Translations under genes and position numbers: made by a program | Shown here: one piece after another, positions 46,378 through 56,579 of the stretch | Layout of the letters: the number at the start of each line of letters is the position of its first letter | Numbering within the stretch: the first letter of the stretch is position 1 | Notes under the pieces: generated by a model | Seen by the model: only the letters and a program-made list of their open reading frames with translations | Databases searched by the model: none | What the model was told of the DNA's origin: nothing | NCBI GenBank assembly: GCA_003550325.1 | Contig: QKWP01000027.1 | Span: 1-64,000 of the forward strand | DNA from: Gigaspora rosea | Taxonomy: Eukaryota; Glomeromycota; Glomeromycetes; Diversisporales; Gigasporaceae | DNA: 64,000 nt | Reading direction: 5' to 3'

Positions 46378-46506
46378 AGATGACGAAAATTAAATTTAAT
46401 TTTAGCCCTAACTAAATTTTAGCCTCAGCGCCAATGTTTTAAAAAGTTTTCTAAAATGTTTTAAAACTCTAAAAAATTGTTTAAACCGGTTTTTTTTCTA
46501 TCCCTA

Positions 46507-48026
46507 GGCTCAGGTTGTCAAGCGCATTAAATTCAAAACCATATACGCTGTTATTGGATGCGGAACGGATTTATTTTTATAAAAAATAAATCATTGAGTC
46601 CATTTGGTGTATAACATCTGTTATAAATTACCAAAATAGCTACCATATTAAAATTTTTTAAAATTTAAATAAATAATCATTTAATTAAATTAATAAAGCA
46701 TTTTCACGTTTTATTAAAACGCATATATACCTATGTATACATTATCTCAAAATCTAGATAATTAATAGATGCATAATGCTCTAAGTAAAAATGTTCTACT
46801 CTCGAAAATTCTTCCCAAACTTTAAATCTTCTCTAAATACTAACGCTAACATAAAATTTTTGAGATAAAAATTTTTATATACAAAATTATACAAACCTGG
46901 AAAACTAGTTAGACACATCCAAATATCCGTGTCTAATTTAATTTTTTTATTCATATATATATTTTTTACAATTAATCGTTTAATGGCACTTAACAGTTAA
47001 CCCACTTGGCTTTAATACCATTTAACTTAAATTATGAAGTAAATTTGGAGCAATAATTAATTTCAACTCTTAATGACAATTTACTTACCTATGATATTTC
47101 TTAAATATATGGGTCAAATTTTTCATCTCCATATTTCAAAGGTAATTTGATATATCATGTATCACAGGCCGAATATGATTGTAAAAGTCATTAACGACGA
47201 TATTGGTAGATAGTTAATTGGAATTAAAATAAAATGAATAAGGAAAGGTAAGATGTTATCTTTCTTAATTGGAGGAATAATAAAATTAATGCATTAACCT
47301 AAAATGTATAGAAATTATTTGAGCGCTCCAAGAGAAAATGAGTTTATGGGCTTTCAAGTTTATCTTTTAACTAATTGGCGAGTAATAGGTTAGATTAAAA
47401 TCCTGCCAAGAAACTTTTTCTTGAATCATACTGTAATTGATATTTCTTTTTTGGGAATTCAAATTGGGAAGGATTGGCATGTTTCTTTTTTGGAATTTAA
47501 ACAAGATCGTCAGAGATTAGATGATGTATAAGTTATTATTATTCATGCTTTACGTTCCTGATTTTGCATGACATAGTGGTGCGACTACCTTATTATACTT
47601 ATTTTGCTTCAATTATTGTTTATTTGAAGCTGTCTAAAAATTATCCGTTCGTTTAACGGTTTAACCTAACTGGTTTTAATATCAGTTCGAAAGTTTGGGC
47701 TATATCAACATCATACAAACCTAGCATCACCAATCTAAAAAATTTCACTATTTTGGTCAAATAAAATTTAAAAGTCGTGTAACATAAAATCAAACAAAAA
47801 CACATCAAAACCCTACACTAACATTATTCTACCTATGCAGAAGTATTTTATACGATTAAATGAGATGATGATAGATCACACAATGATAAATTAATCAATT
47901 TTATTGTTCGCTAAATTTTTTTTGTTATGCGTTCTGTCATGAGAAAATCGAATGCATTAATTATTAAATTTAATTTAGAACACTATCCTATTCAAAAGAT
48001 ATGAGAAAAATGGTCGATCATATAAG
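46507..48026. other. Gene-free AT-rich stretch
   Basis: No gene recognised. Around 47180-47410 there is weak resemblance to 48290-48520 (ATTAACGACGATATTGGTAG against ATAAACGACAGTATTAATAG, GGCTTTCAAGTTTAT against GGCTTCCAAGCTTAT), perhaps an old duplication. Confidence 0.35.
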
Positions 48027-48172
48027 AGGTCGGTTAAAGCGGAGTTAACTCAATCTATGATCTACATACTGCATAAATTGAATTCTTGATATCTATATAT
48101 AAAAAACCTTCTAACGGCATCAAAAAGGTAACCCTAACCCTAACTAAATTTCCCTCCGCTTTAACCGACCTC
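48027..48172. mobile_element. 146-bp MITE with 8-bp target duplication
   Basis: AGGTCGGTTAAAGCGGAG and CTCCGCTTTAACCGACCTC are inverted ends, with CATATAAG on both sides (48019-48026, 48173-48180). The length of the duplication suggests hAT. It has ACCCTAACCCTAAC internally near the right end. Confidence 0.8.
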
Positions 48173-49490
48173 CATATAAGGTAACTCGATACGTATGATG
48201 ATCATACCATATTAGAATTCTTGCTTTCAGGACTATGATAGTCCTAAAGGGTGTGTGTTTTTTTTTTTTTTTTTAGCAAAGATCTCATATGTAAGAATAA
48301 TAAACGACAGTATTAATAGATAAAATAATGGTAAACGATATATATGTAATATGAAGACATATATTTAGAAATAAAAAGGAAAAGAAAAATGCGCAAAAAA
48401 AAATATAGAATGTAAGCTAATGAACCCGAAATGAGCCTGAAATGTATGGAATAACGCCAAAGAAAAAAAATGTGACTTCAGGCTTCCAAGCTTATTTATT
48501 ATTTATCAGATTCGGCTCGTGAAAAATATTTGTCTTTATTGATTGTGGTTGCGTATCATATATGTTACTATCAGTTTTAAGAGAGCCAAATCCGGTAAAT
48601 TATAAGTGATAAAATTGAAAGTTCGAAGCCTCATTATCTCTTGGCATTTCTAATTTATGATAGTCCATATGTCGGAAATAACAAATACATGTTATTTTTT
48701 TAAATGATATAAGTCAGTACTCATGAATAATGAACCAGATCAAGATAACTTAAATTGAACTGTACGCATTATTAGTTGTGTTTTTTGATCAAACTTCAGC
48801 ATTTGTTTTATATATGCATATTAGAATATAAAATAAACGTCAGTTGGTAATACAATATTAATTTATTAATTGTGTTAAGATTAGACTATTCTGGTGGGTA
48901 AATGAGCTTTGGTGAAGTGAGCAATAATACAATGTATGCAATATGTTGAGCTTGGGAAGCGGAGCAAGTTCTTATAATACATATTTTGTCGAATTAACTT
49001 TAGGGTTAGGGCCATCTTCGATTAAGATTAGGTAGGTTTTAAGTAGTTATATAAAAGCAAAATTGCCTTCACAGCATTTTTAATTAACCCACCATGTAGG
49101 TTTAGACTACCATTTTTTGTATTTTTCAGGGTTTCACTTTTCTTTCTTGTTTTGCTTTGTTGAAGATCATCAAAATTTTATAATTTGATTGGTAGGTGTC
49201 ACGGATCCTGCTCAGCTTTAGACGGCCCCTGAATTTGGTCATACGATTGTTAAAGAATCCGAAATTGACCAATCAGAATCGGTTTATTCTGAACAGACAA
49301 TTAAAATTTTAATAATAGATTAAAAAAAAAATAATTATAAACACATAATATGTGCAAAACCACCATAGGCGCGTTTTATAATAAATGAAAATTTCTTATT
49401 TAAATTTTGGAAGTATATAAATAAGGTTTATGTAATTTAGCGCATACGCGTTGTAACGCACCCATCTGATAAACCAATCAGATCGTAGGA
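48173..49490. other. Gene-free stretch
   Basis: AT-rich. TTTAGGGTTAGGG occurs near 49000. No gene or family repeat is assigned. Confidence 0.4.
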
Positions 49491-49491
49491 T

Positions 49492-49716
49492 AAGGTGTAA
49501 CGTGAAATCGAGAAAAAATAGCGATCTTTAAAAAATCGCCTGTGGCTCATAATTTTGCTTATGAAACCACTCTTCGTGCTCTAACAAAAAAAATTCCTTG
49601 CAAAATTTTACTATAAAAACCCCTTTTCTCGCCTACACACTATTCTAACCTCACCCTAACCCTAACTAACAAAAAAAGGGTTATTTTGGTTGGTTTGATT
49701 TCACGTTACACCAAAT
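49492..49716. mobile_element. 225-bp MITE with GTGTAACGTGAAATC ends
   Basis: GGTGTAACGTGAAATCGA and GATTTCACGTTACACC are inverted. The interior AAAAAATTCCTTGCAAAATT TTACTATA and CACCCTAACCCTAACT match the element at 29088-29401, so the two share an inner core. Confidence 0.75.
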
Positions 49717-49719
49717 CAT

Positions 49720-50462
49720 ATGACGCAAAAATATTAAATTCTATAAATAAATTTATTAAATAATCATTAAAATATTTTATTATAAATTTTAAAAGGAAAA
49801 TTTCTTATATTACATATGGTGTATATGCACATATACTAATTTATTGAATTGTAATATATTAATTATAAACCGAAATATTAGTATAGTTTAGTGTTGGAGG
49901 AGGTTATAGTTTATACTAAAATTTTGCATGGAATATTTTTTGTTAGAACTCCATAGGCTAGTATATAATCAGGATTTTGAGATATCAATGTATGTGTGTA
50001 CATATAGTGCACAAATAGAACCATCTTTTAAAAAATATATTTTATTAGGTTATATAAATTAAATAATTGTTTTTTATAATTCAGTGCATCAGCTTTTGTA
50101 AAGTTCATTTCAAAATTTTATAAGCTGTTTATTATAAATCTTCTAGGTTATTTTTTGAAAAAAGTTGTTATTAAAACACACCTGTGTGTTAGCTGCTACT
50201 ATATATCTCAAAAGTTGGTTAAATGATTAAAGTTTATTGTCTTAAATAAAATATTCAGATAACTTCAAAACCATATACTAACTCAATTTTTACCCTTACC
50301 TTAATCTATAACAATATTTAACGCTAAATTTTGTAGTAAAATTATATATGATGTTAAGCACCTAAGGTATGCTTTGGTATTATTAAAAAAATATATAAAA
50401 TTTTGCAATTAAAAATAAAAGCTGGCAGATGTTTCATTTTAAAATTTGCAGGTTCTTCTTTA
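49720..50462. other. Gene-free AT-rich stretch
   Basis: No gene recognised between the MITE and the left end of the pogo-like element. Confidence 0.4.
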
Positions 50463-51712
50463 GTATAGGTGTGTATAGAATTATTATAAAATTATAATAT
50501 ACTAGGTTATCAGAAGCTGATAGATGTCTGAAACAATAATATACAAAGTAAATAGAGATAATTTGGTGAAGTTAAAATGCTATTGATTAAACTTTTTATT
50601 GATCTGTGCAAATTTTACATATTTGAAGTCTATATTTAGAATAGATCTATAAAAAAAAGGATATGATAAATGAAAATTGGTAAAAATTGCTGCTATGCAT
50701 ACAGCACTAAAAAATGCAATTTTAAGATCAAAAGGGTAATTTGGCAAATTTTGATTATTAAGATTAAAATAATTTTTTTTACTTTCCTTTTTTTTAATGA
50801 TCTTTTTGTTTTCAAGAGTTTTTTGGGATCTTTTTTTATTTTTTTGTACCAAGCGAAGTTCCTGTTCAGCTTTCTTTTAAGCTGCTATCTCCTTTTTTTG
50901 TCTTGTTTTGTTAGCTTTACGTTTCACTTTTCTGTTTACTTCTCTAATTGGTGCCAACTTTCTTCACTAGTGAGGAGCCAGGAAAATAAAAGTAACTTTC
51001 TTTTTTTTCTTGAAGAAGGCAGATCAGATCTGGTCTGGTCTTCTGTAATTGACTGTAAACTTTCTACTAGCAGCTAGTATACAAGGAACTGGGTATTTAA
51101 GAACTGAATATAGAGAGAATATTCCAGGATTTATGTAAGTATTTAGTTTTATTTACCACTTAAATTTGTGACTTTAACAAAGCATTTTCATTCTTAAGTT
51201 TTATATTTTCTTTTATTAGTTGATTAATATTCGAACAAGTAAAATAAAAATGCTTCAAATTAGTAAGCTTTTGAGCTAACAAAGATGGCTTGGCTTGTTG
51301 AATAGAAGATTAACTAGGTGAAGGTGAAATATTGAATTGTTTAGTTACTAATAATAGGTCTAAATAGTCAGAACTAATAGTTTTTGGGGCAAACAGCCAA
51401 ATTCCTGTTGCTTTATAGGTATTAAAAATGGCCTGTAGAGTATAAGTTTCAAGAAAAGTTAAATCAAAGACTTTTGTGAAGGTTCATTTGGTTACTATTA
51501 TGCTATTATTTTTATTACTATATTTTTCACATGCTTTACTATATTCTTTTTTTTAGTTTTGCAAAAGGAATTTCTGATAGTTGCAAAACATGGGTTGTAT
51601 ATAGCAGAAGTGCATAAAAAAGAATCCTATTGTTAACAACAAAAGTCAACAATTGAATAACTAATATGACTACCATGTTTATCTAATATTAGTAATACTA
51701 GTTGGGTAGAAG

Positions 51713-52008
51713 AAGACCCAAAAATATAGTACAAAGGTCATATGTTATGCATTTTAGCAAAACCCCCAAAATTTGAGAAGTAGAAAACCAGTTTTTGGCA
51801 ATTATTTTGGTATCCAGTAGTCCAATTTGAATGAACTTTTTTTAAAAAAAAATGAAGCTTCCAGTGAGGTGATGTAATAAAAAAAAGTTTATTAAATTCT
51901 AATAACTGGATCAGAAGTTATTTAAGTAACTATAGTTTTGTTATTTTTAGCAAATTAGATCAAAATTGGCCAAAATTCAGTTATGATCTATGAAAGATGG
52001 TTGGTCCT
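51713..52008 (+). mobile_element. AGGACCC-family MITE, 296 bp, in pogo transposase
   Basis: Flanking octamers GGTAGAAG (51705-51712) and GGTAAAAG (52009-52016) match at 7 of 8. The termini AAGACCC/GGTCCT are eroded. Contains ATATGTTATGCATTTTAGCA, GGCAATTATTTTGGTATCCA and AGTTATTTAAGTAACTATAG, shared with its sister copies. Confidence 0.85.
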
Positions 52009-52103
52009 GGTAAAAGGGATTAATTGAATAAAATGATCAAATATATTTGAAATAGGTCCTCACACATGTACTCTGTGCTTGTAAAGCCAATTACAGTTCC
52101 TGG

Positions 52104-52398
52104 TGGACCCAGATATATAGTACAAAGATCATATGTTATACATTTTAGCAAAAACCCCAAAAATTTAAAAAATAGTAAAACAGTTTTGGCAATTATCTTG
52201 GCATCCAGTGGCCCAATTTGGATGAACTTTTTTTAAATAAAGCTCTCAGTAAGGTGCATTTAACAAAAAAAAGTTCATTCAATTCTAATTACTGGATCAA
52301 AAGTTATTTAAGTAAATATAGTTTTGTTATTTTCAGCGAATTAAGTCCAAATTGGCCAAAATTCAGTTATAACTTATATGAGAGATGTCTGGGGTCCT
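52104..52398 (+). mobile_element. AGGACCC-family MITE, 295 bp, in pogo transposase
   Basis: Perfect 8-bp duplication GTTCCTGG (52096-52103 and 52399-52406), which also duplicates the codons for PGT in the interrupted transposase. Termini TGGACCCAGA and TCTGGGGTCCT are inverted. The mirrored middle AATTTGGATGAACTTTTTTT and AAAAAAGTTCATTCAATTCT gives a foldback. Confidence 0.9.
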
Positions 52399-53369
52399 GT
52401 TCCTGGTAATGCTCTATTAAGTAAACTAGAAATTGTATAAACACCTTTATAAATTATTAAAAGTGGAATATCTCTTAAACCATCTGAGTTAAGTGGGCAA
52501 ATTTGCTCGCTAAAATAATTGGAAGAAAAGTAAACATATGGCAAAAATTTTTTTTTGTTGAAAGACTAACTAAAATTGATTAGAGTAACTCCTGAGAACA
52601 CAATAAATGTGGCAATATAATAGTATGTCATTGCACATGCCATGTGATACAAGCGAAGATTGCAAGCAAAATTTCACGAAATATTTTGCATTTTTGTAAA
52701 GGAATCTTTATTGGGTCAAAGCTTCACAATCGCTCTAGTAATTCAGCTTTGAATATTACAAACATAGATGAAATATCATCGTATAAAATATGAGGACTTA
52801 TTCATAATATTTTTTTGATTTTTTTTTTGATTTTTTTAATAGTAAATTAATAGTGATTAATAGATAATTGCTGTACTACTAGCATGCATATTTCTTGTGA
52901 TATACCACTACCACATGATATAAAATCACAAGTTGATCTGCAAAATAGTATACTTTAATTCTAGCTTATAAAAAGGGGTAGAAATGCTTAGGAAAATCTA
53001 ACACAATTTTTAAAATCAAAAAAACAAGATTTTAGCAGGCAAATTTGCCTGCTAGACAGTTTAAGAAATAAGATCTAGCTGCTGAAATTGTGAGCACAGC
53101 TAAAATATAGTTGTAGAAATTTCTATTTGCAATTTTGTGAACTTGACATGCACCTTATTTTGCTATAATATTTTTTAATATAGACACAATGCCAAACCCA
53201 GTTTCATCTATATTTCAATATTTGTGCTATGACAAGTAAATTTTCATAATAATTTGTTTAAGTTTTTTAAAATAGTTATTAACAATAGTTTTATTTGCTT
53301 TTTGTGCCCTTACCTTTGATAAGTTTTGAGGAATATAAAAGAGCAACTTGGGGTGGTCCCTTATGAAAC

Positions 53370-53668
53370 AGAACCCCAGACATCTAGTACAGAAGTCATA
53401 TATTATACATTTTAGCAAAAACCCCCAAAATTTGAGAAGCAAAAAAATGGTTTTTGGCAATTATCTTGGCATCCAGTAGTCCAATTTGGATGAACTTTTT
53501 TTAAAAATGAAGCTCTCAATAATGTGCATTAACAAATAAAAAGTTCATTCAATTCTGATTACTGGATCAGAAGTTATTTAAACAAATATAGTTTTGTCAT
53601 TTTTAGCAAATTATATCAAAATTGGCCAAAATCCAGTTATGATCAATATGAGAGATGTCCAGGGTCCT
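53370..53668 (+). mobile_element. AGGACCC-family MITE, 299 bp, in pogo transposase
   Basis: Termini AGAACCCCAGACATC and GATGTCCAGGGTCCT are inverted. The flanking octamers TATGAAAC and CATGAACT agree at 5 of 8. Same orientation as the two neighbouring copies. The 77-codon minus ORF at 53227-53460 is part MITE, part transposase. Confidence 0.85.
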
Positions 53669-54769
53669 CATGAACTAGTTTTGACCTAGCCCATCTTCTC
53701 CAAACAGATGTGATCATTTATTTAACTTCATCTTTTCTATTATATAATAATTAACTCCATTTTGTTAAACCAAACTCAAGCTTTTGCATATTAATGCAGT
53801 AGCCAACAAGCTGATTTTCTTTATGACTGGTAAGAACATTTGGTGCACCTAAATGTCTAGAAGGACTACTATTACCAACTGCATACTGAAGAGTAGTTTC
53901 TAAAAGACTGAAATTTTTCACCAAGCTAATAATACTTGGAGGTTTGGACCTAGGCAACAATTTAACTTTTTAAGTCAGTACTAATTGCATTACTTCTTTT
54001 AGCAAAAAAATTTTTATGTTTGAATAAATTTTTATTAAAGACTAGCAAAATAAAAAAAGGTACAAAATTAAGTAATAAAATATCAAGATAATGTGATATA
54101 TAAAAATTTGCTAATATATATTGTTCTGTATAGATGTTGTAGCAAAATTAGTTGCACAAAATCATTTGTATACCAAATTAAATGTTTATACTTGATGTGT
54201 TATAATTTAAATTGGAATTTATGTATGTGTTATAAGTAGAGATAATATGATAAATTAGAAATAAATGAAATATATTGTGACTCCGTAATTGGATCTGAGC
54301 AATTTTTTATTATTCAAATCCTTTTAATGAGAGGATTCAAATGGTATAGAAATTGATTAGATCTGATCATGGGATCACAATATATTTATAATTCTTTACA
54401 ATTTGCCAAATTACCTCTATTCGCCAAATTATACCTTTTATTTTATACAGTATATATAGTATATAGTTTGTTATGTAAACAATTTCAAAAACCTGATTTT
54501 GGTTCAATTAATCCAACTTGAGTAGGTTATCAAAATAAGACTTGTATAACATTATACAATATTTAGTAGTGTGTAACCAAAATTATTTTTGTAAAAATAG
54601 TTTACTAGGCCTTTGTATAATATAAGTGCATATGTTATATAACTAGTATATGTATTGTGATGGATATTGCTAACAGACATTGTATAGTTTGGTATAGAAG
54701 TAGAGTGTCCTTGCTATGCTTTAAACAATAAACCCAACTTTACAGAAACTTGAAATTTTTTAATGCACA

Positions 54770-54855
54770 ATTACTGTATAGTAACTATATAGTTACTATC
54801 TGCTATTAAATTTAATATTAACTATACAATTACTATATAGTTACTGTACCTTAAT
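54770..54855. repeat. Clustered small palindromes (TATAGTAACTATATAGTTACTAT type)
   Basis: AACTATATAGTTACTAT occurs twice about 65 bp apart, with mirrored ACTGTATAGT/ACTATATAG text, near the 5' end of the pogo-like relic. It could be a subterminal motif of that element. Confidence 0.5.
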
Positions 54856-55007
54856 GAATTTAAGTTTTTGTTAAGAACTATTTTGAGCTAATTTAAACTC
54901 TAAAATTTACCCTAATTCTAATTATTTATAAATTTGCTTAATTTAGTTTAAAATAGCTAATTTTTATATATTATAATTTTAGAATAATTCTATATGTACA
55001 CCTATAC

Positions 55008-55620
55008 TAAAGATTAACCAATATATTATTTGTTTAAACTAGAAGAGTTAATTTTTTTGGTTTTCATAACCCATAAATTCAAGAAAATATTATATATATT
55101 TGCTATTAGGTTAGTTTCTTTTAAAAAACAAATAAACTTTATAAAATTTTTGATAAGGTACTGACATTTATTACCTAATATCCATTTACTATAGGGGCTT
55201 ACTCCCCACCCCCAGGTAAGGTCTATAAATAGAATTTTAGGCAATTAAATTTAACTAAGATAAGATTTTTCTTGACTCTCCCACCCCTAAAATATTATCT
55301 AATAAATGTTAGCGCCCTAACAAAATAAAAATCTGAGTACTGACACTCCTTTTATAGAAAATTTTTATATTATAAGGACCAAAAATTAAATACTAGTAAA
55401 TATAATTATATAAACTTATACAACAATTTACATTTATTTAATTTAGTGCTAAGAAAAGGAACAAATTGACAAATAAATAATATTACAAAAAATTAATTAT
55501 TTTACAAACTATTAATCAGATTACATAGTTTAATTAATAATTCACAAGATAATTAATTTTTTGTAAGTTATTTTTTGCAAATTTGGGGTTTTTTTCTAAG
55601 TTTAATTATTTAAAAAGGAA
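55008..55620. other. Gene-free stretch between pogo relic and palindrome
   Basis: A weak inverted pair TAGGGGCTTACTCCCC (about 55191) and GTTAGCGCCCTA (about 55309-55320) may mark another small element. No gene is supported; the 72-codon ORF at 55026-55244 shows no motif. Confidence 0.35.
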
Positions 55621-56046
55621 CATATGGGCTGATTTATGGAATTGCCAATAATTTTAATATACTAATCTATTTTTGAATAATTTTATTACCAAAATGTTGG
55701 TCTCGATGAGACGGTTCTAATAAATCCAAAATCATCAAAATCCAATCACAGGATCCCAAGATAATTAAGTTTTGTATAATTTTATATTAACTTTTACTAT
55801 GTAGACAATCAACGTATGGATTGGTTTTCATATATGAAAACCAATCCATACGTTGATTGTCTACATAGTAAAAGTTAATAGTAAAATTATACAAAACTTA
55901 ATTATCTTGGGATCCTGTGATTGGATTTTGATGATTTTGGATTTATTAGAACCGTCTCATCGAGACCAACATTTTGGTAATAAAATTATTTAAAAATAGA
56001 TTAGTATATTAAAAGTTATTGGCAATTCCATAAATCAGCCCATATG
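55621..56046. mobile_element. 426-bp near-perfect palindrome (young foldback MITE)
   Basis: The arms run from CATATGGGCTGATTTATGGA to their complement at the right, meeting at TTTTCATA|TATGAAAA (centre 55832/55833). By eye only two 1-base indels and one or two substitutions separate the ~212-bp arms. ATAT lies on both sides of GGGCTG...CAGCCC. Each arm holds GTCTCGATGAGACGGTTCTA, a module shared with several other elements here. Confidence 0.9.
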
Positions 56047-56057
56047 ATCTGTTATAT

Positions 56058-56303
56058 AGTGCACCGTGCACTCAGTGCACTCCTTGGGTAACCTCTATTA
56101 TGTTACTAAGCTATCTCGCAATTTTACTAGGGTAACCCCTGTTGTGTTACTAAGCAAAAATGCTCCTCTCGCAATTTTACTCTAAATCCAACCCTAACCC
56201 TAAACCTAAACCTAACCCTAAACCTAAACCTAACCCTAATCCTAACCCTAACCTTTATACTAAATTTATAGGAATGCACTGAGTGCACCGGTGCACTGTT
56301 TAA
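56058..56303. mobile_element. ~245-bp MITE with GTGCAC ends and telomere-like core
   Basis: AGTGCACCGTGCACTCAGTG CACTCC and its inverse GGAATGCACTGAGTGCACCG GTGCACTG form the ends. Two direct copies of GGGTAACC(T/C)CT..TTACTAAGC..TCGCAATTTTAC fill the left half, and CCCTAA/CCTAAA repeats fill the right. Confidence 0.75.
56187..56254 (+). repeat. Interstitial telomere-like tract (CCCTAA variants)
   Basis: About ten hexamer units alternating CCCTAA, CCTAAA and CCTAAT. Fungal telomeres are TTAGGG, but the tract sits inside a MITE, so it need not be an old telomere. Confidence 0.8.
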
Positions 56304-56574
56304 ATTTTTTCATTTAAAAATATTCAAATTAATATATTTTCATATTATATCGGGTGATTTTTAGAATACCCTAAAAATTTTGGGGTTCAAATAATATAAA
56401 CCTAAACCTAACCCTAATCCTAACCCTAACCTTTATACTAAATTTATAGGAATGCACTGAGTGCACCGGTGCACTGTTTAAATTTTTTCATTTAAAAATA
56501 TTCAAATTAATATATTTTCATATTATATCGGGTGATTTTTAGAATACCCTAAAAATTTTGGGGTTCAAATAATA
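56219..56574 (+). repeat. 178-bp tandem duplication, two copies identical by eye
   Basis: 56219-56396 and 56397-56574 read the same throughout, including CTAAACCTAACCCTAATCCT, the MITE right end GCACTGAGTGCACCGGTGCA, and TTTTGGGGTTCAAATAATA. Identity over the full unit points to a very recent duplication. Confidence 0.9.
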
Positions 56575-56579
56575 TATAC

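Larger units (their letters stand above)
45546..46506 (+). mobile_element. hAT transposon relic, 961 bp, internally deleted
   Basis: Inverted termini TAGGGGTGGAAATGGTTTAA and TTAAACCGGTTTTTTTTCTA TCCCTA. The flanking octamers GCCTCAGA and GGCTCAGG agree at 6 of 8. Multiple GTTTAAAA-type subterminal repeats occur on both sides. The interior carries the C-terminal end of a hAT transposase and a separate foldback at 46096-46377. Confidence 0.75.
50580..54010 (-). pseudogene. pogo-like (DDE_1/Tigger) transposase, decayed and split by three MITEs
   Basis: Read on the minus strand the pieces appear in protein order. DNA-binding part: LLPRSKPPSIISLVKNFSLL, LETTLQYAVGNSSPSRHLGA, LVGYCINMQKLEFGLTK (53965-53755), HLFGEDGLGQ. 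After the first MITE: IRDHPKLLFYIPQNLSKVRA, KANKTIVNNYFKKLKQIIMK, IDETGFGIVSILKNIIAK (first catalytic Asp), HKIANRN, TISAARSY. Then IPLLIIYKGVYTISSLL, RALPGT | MITE | PGTVIGFTSTEYMCEDLFQI | MITE | LVLLILDKHGSHISYSIVDF (second Asp), YALLLYTTHVLQLSEIPFAK, IFNTYKATGIWLFAPKTI, NINQLIKENIKLKNENALLK, and a Lys/Arg-rich coiled tail. The set fits the DDE_1 class with a CENP-B-like HTH. Several stops and frameshifts mean it is inactive. The open + strand frame at 50670-51077 is antisense shadow. Confidence 0.85.
50463..55007 (-). mobile_element. pogo-like DNA transposon relic, 4.5 kb, full length, three MITEs inside
   Basis: The ends GTATAGGTGTGTATAGAATT and, inverted, GTATAGGTGTACATATAGAA continue as a ~40-bp terminal inverted repeat through TTATTATAAAATTATAATAT. 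TA flanks both sides. Between them the minus strand holds a decayed pogo/CENP-B-class transposase from the N-terminal helix-turn-helix (about 53960) to a coiled, lysine-rich tail (about 50580). About 890 bp of the total is three later MITE insertions, leaving an original element of roughly 3.65 kb. Confidence 0.85.

Noticed and set aside
50670-51077. 135-codon + strand ORF
   Set aside because: It is antisense to the lysine-rich tail of the pogo-like transposase; F/L/S-rich composition is the mirror of AAA/AAG codons.
56187-56254. Chromosome end or telomere fusion scar
   Set aside because: The tract is short, degenerate and inside a MITE; other MITEs here carry similar tracts.
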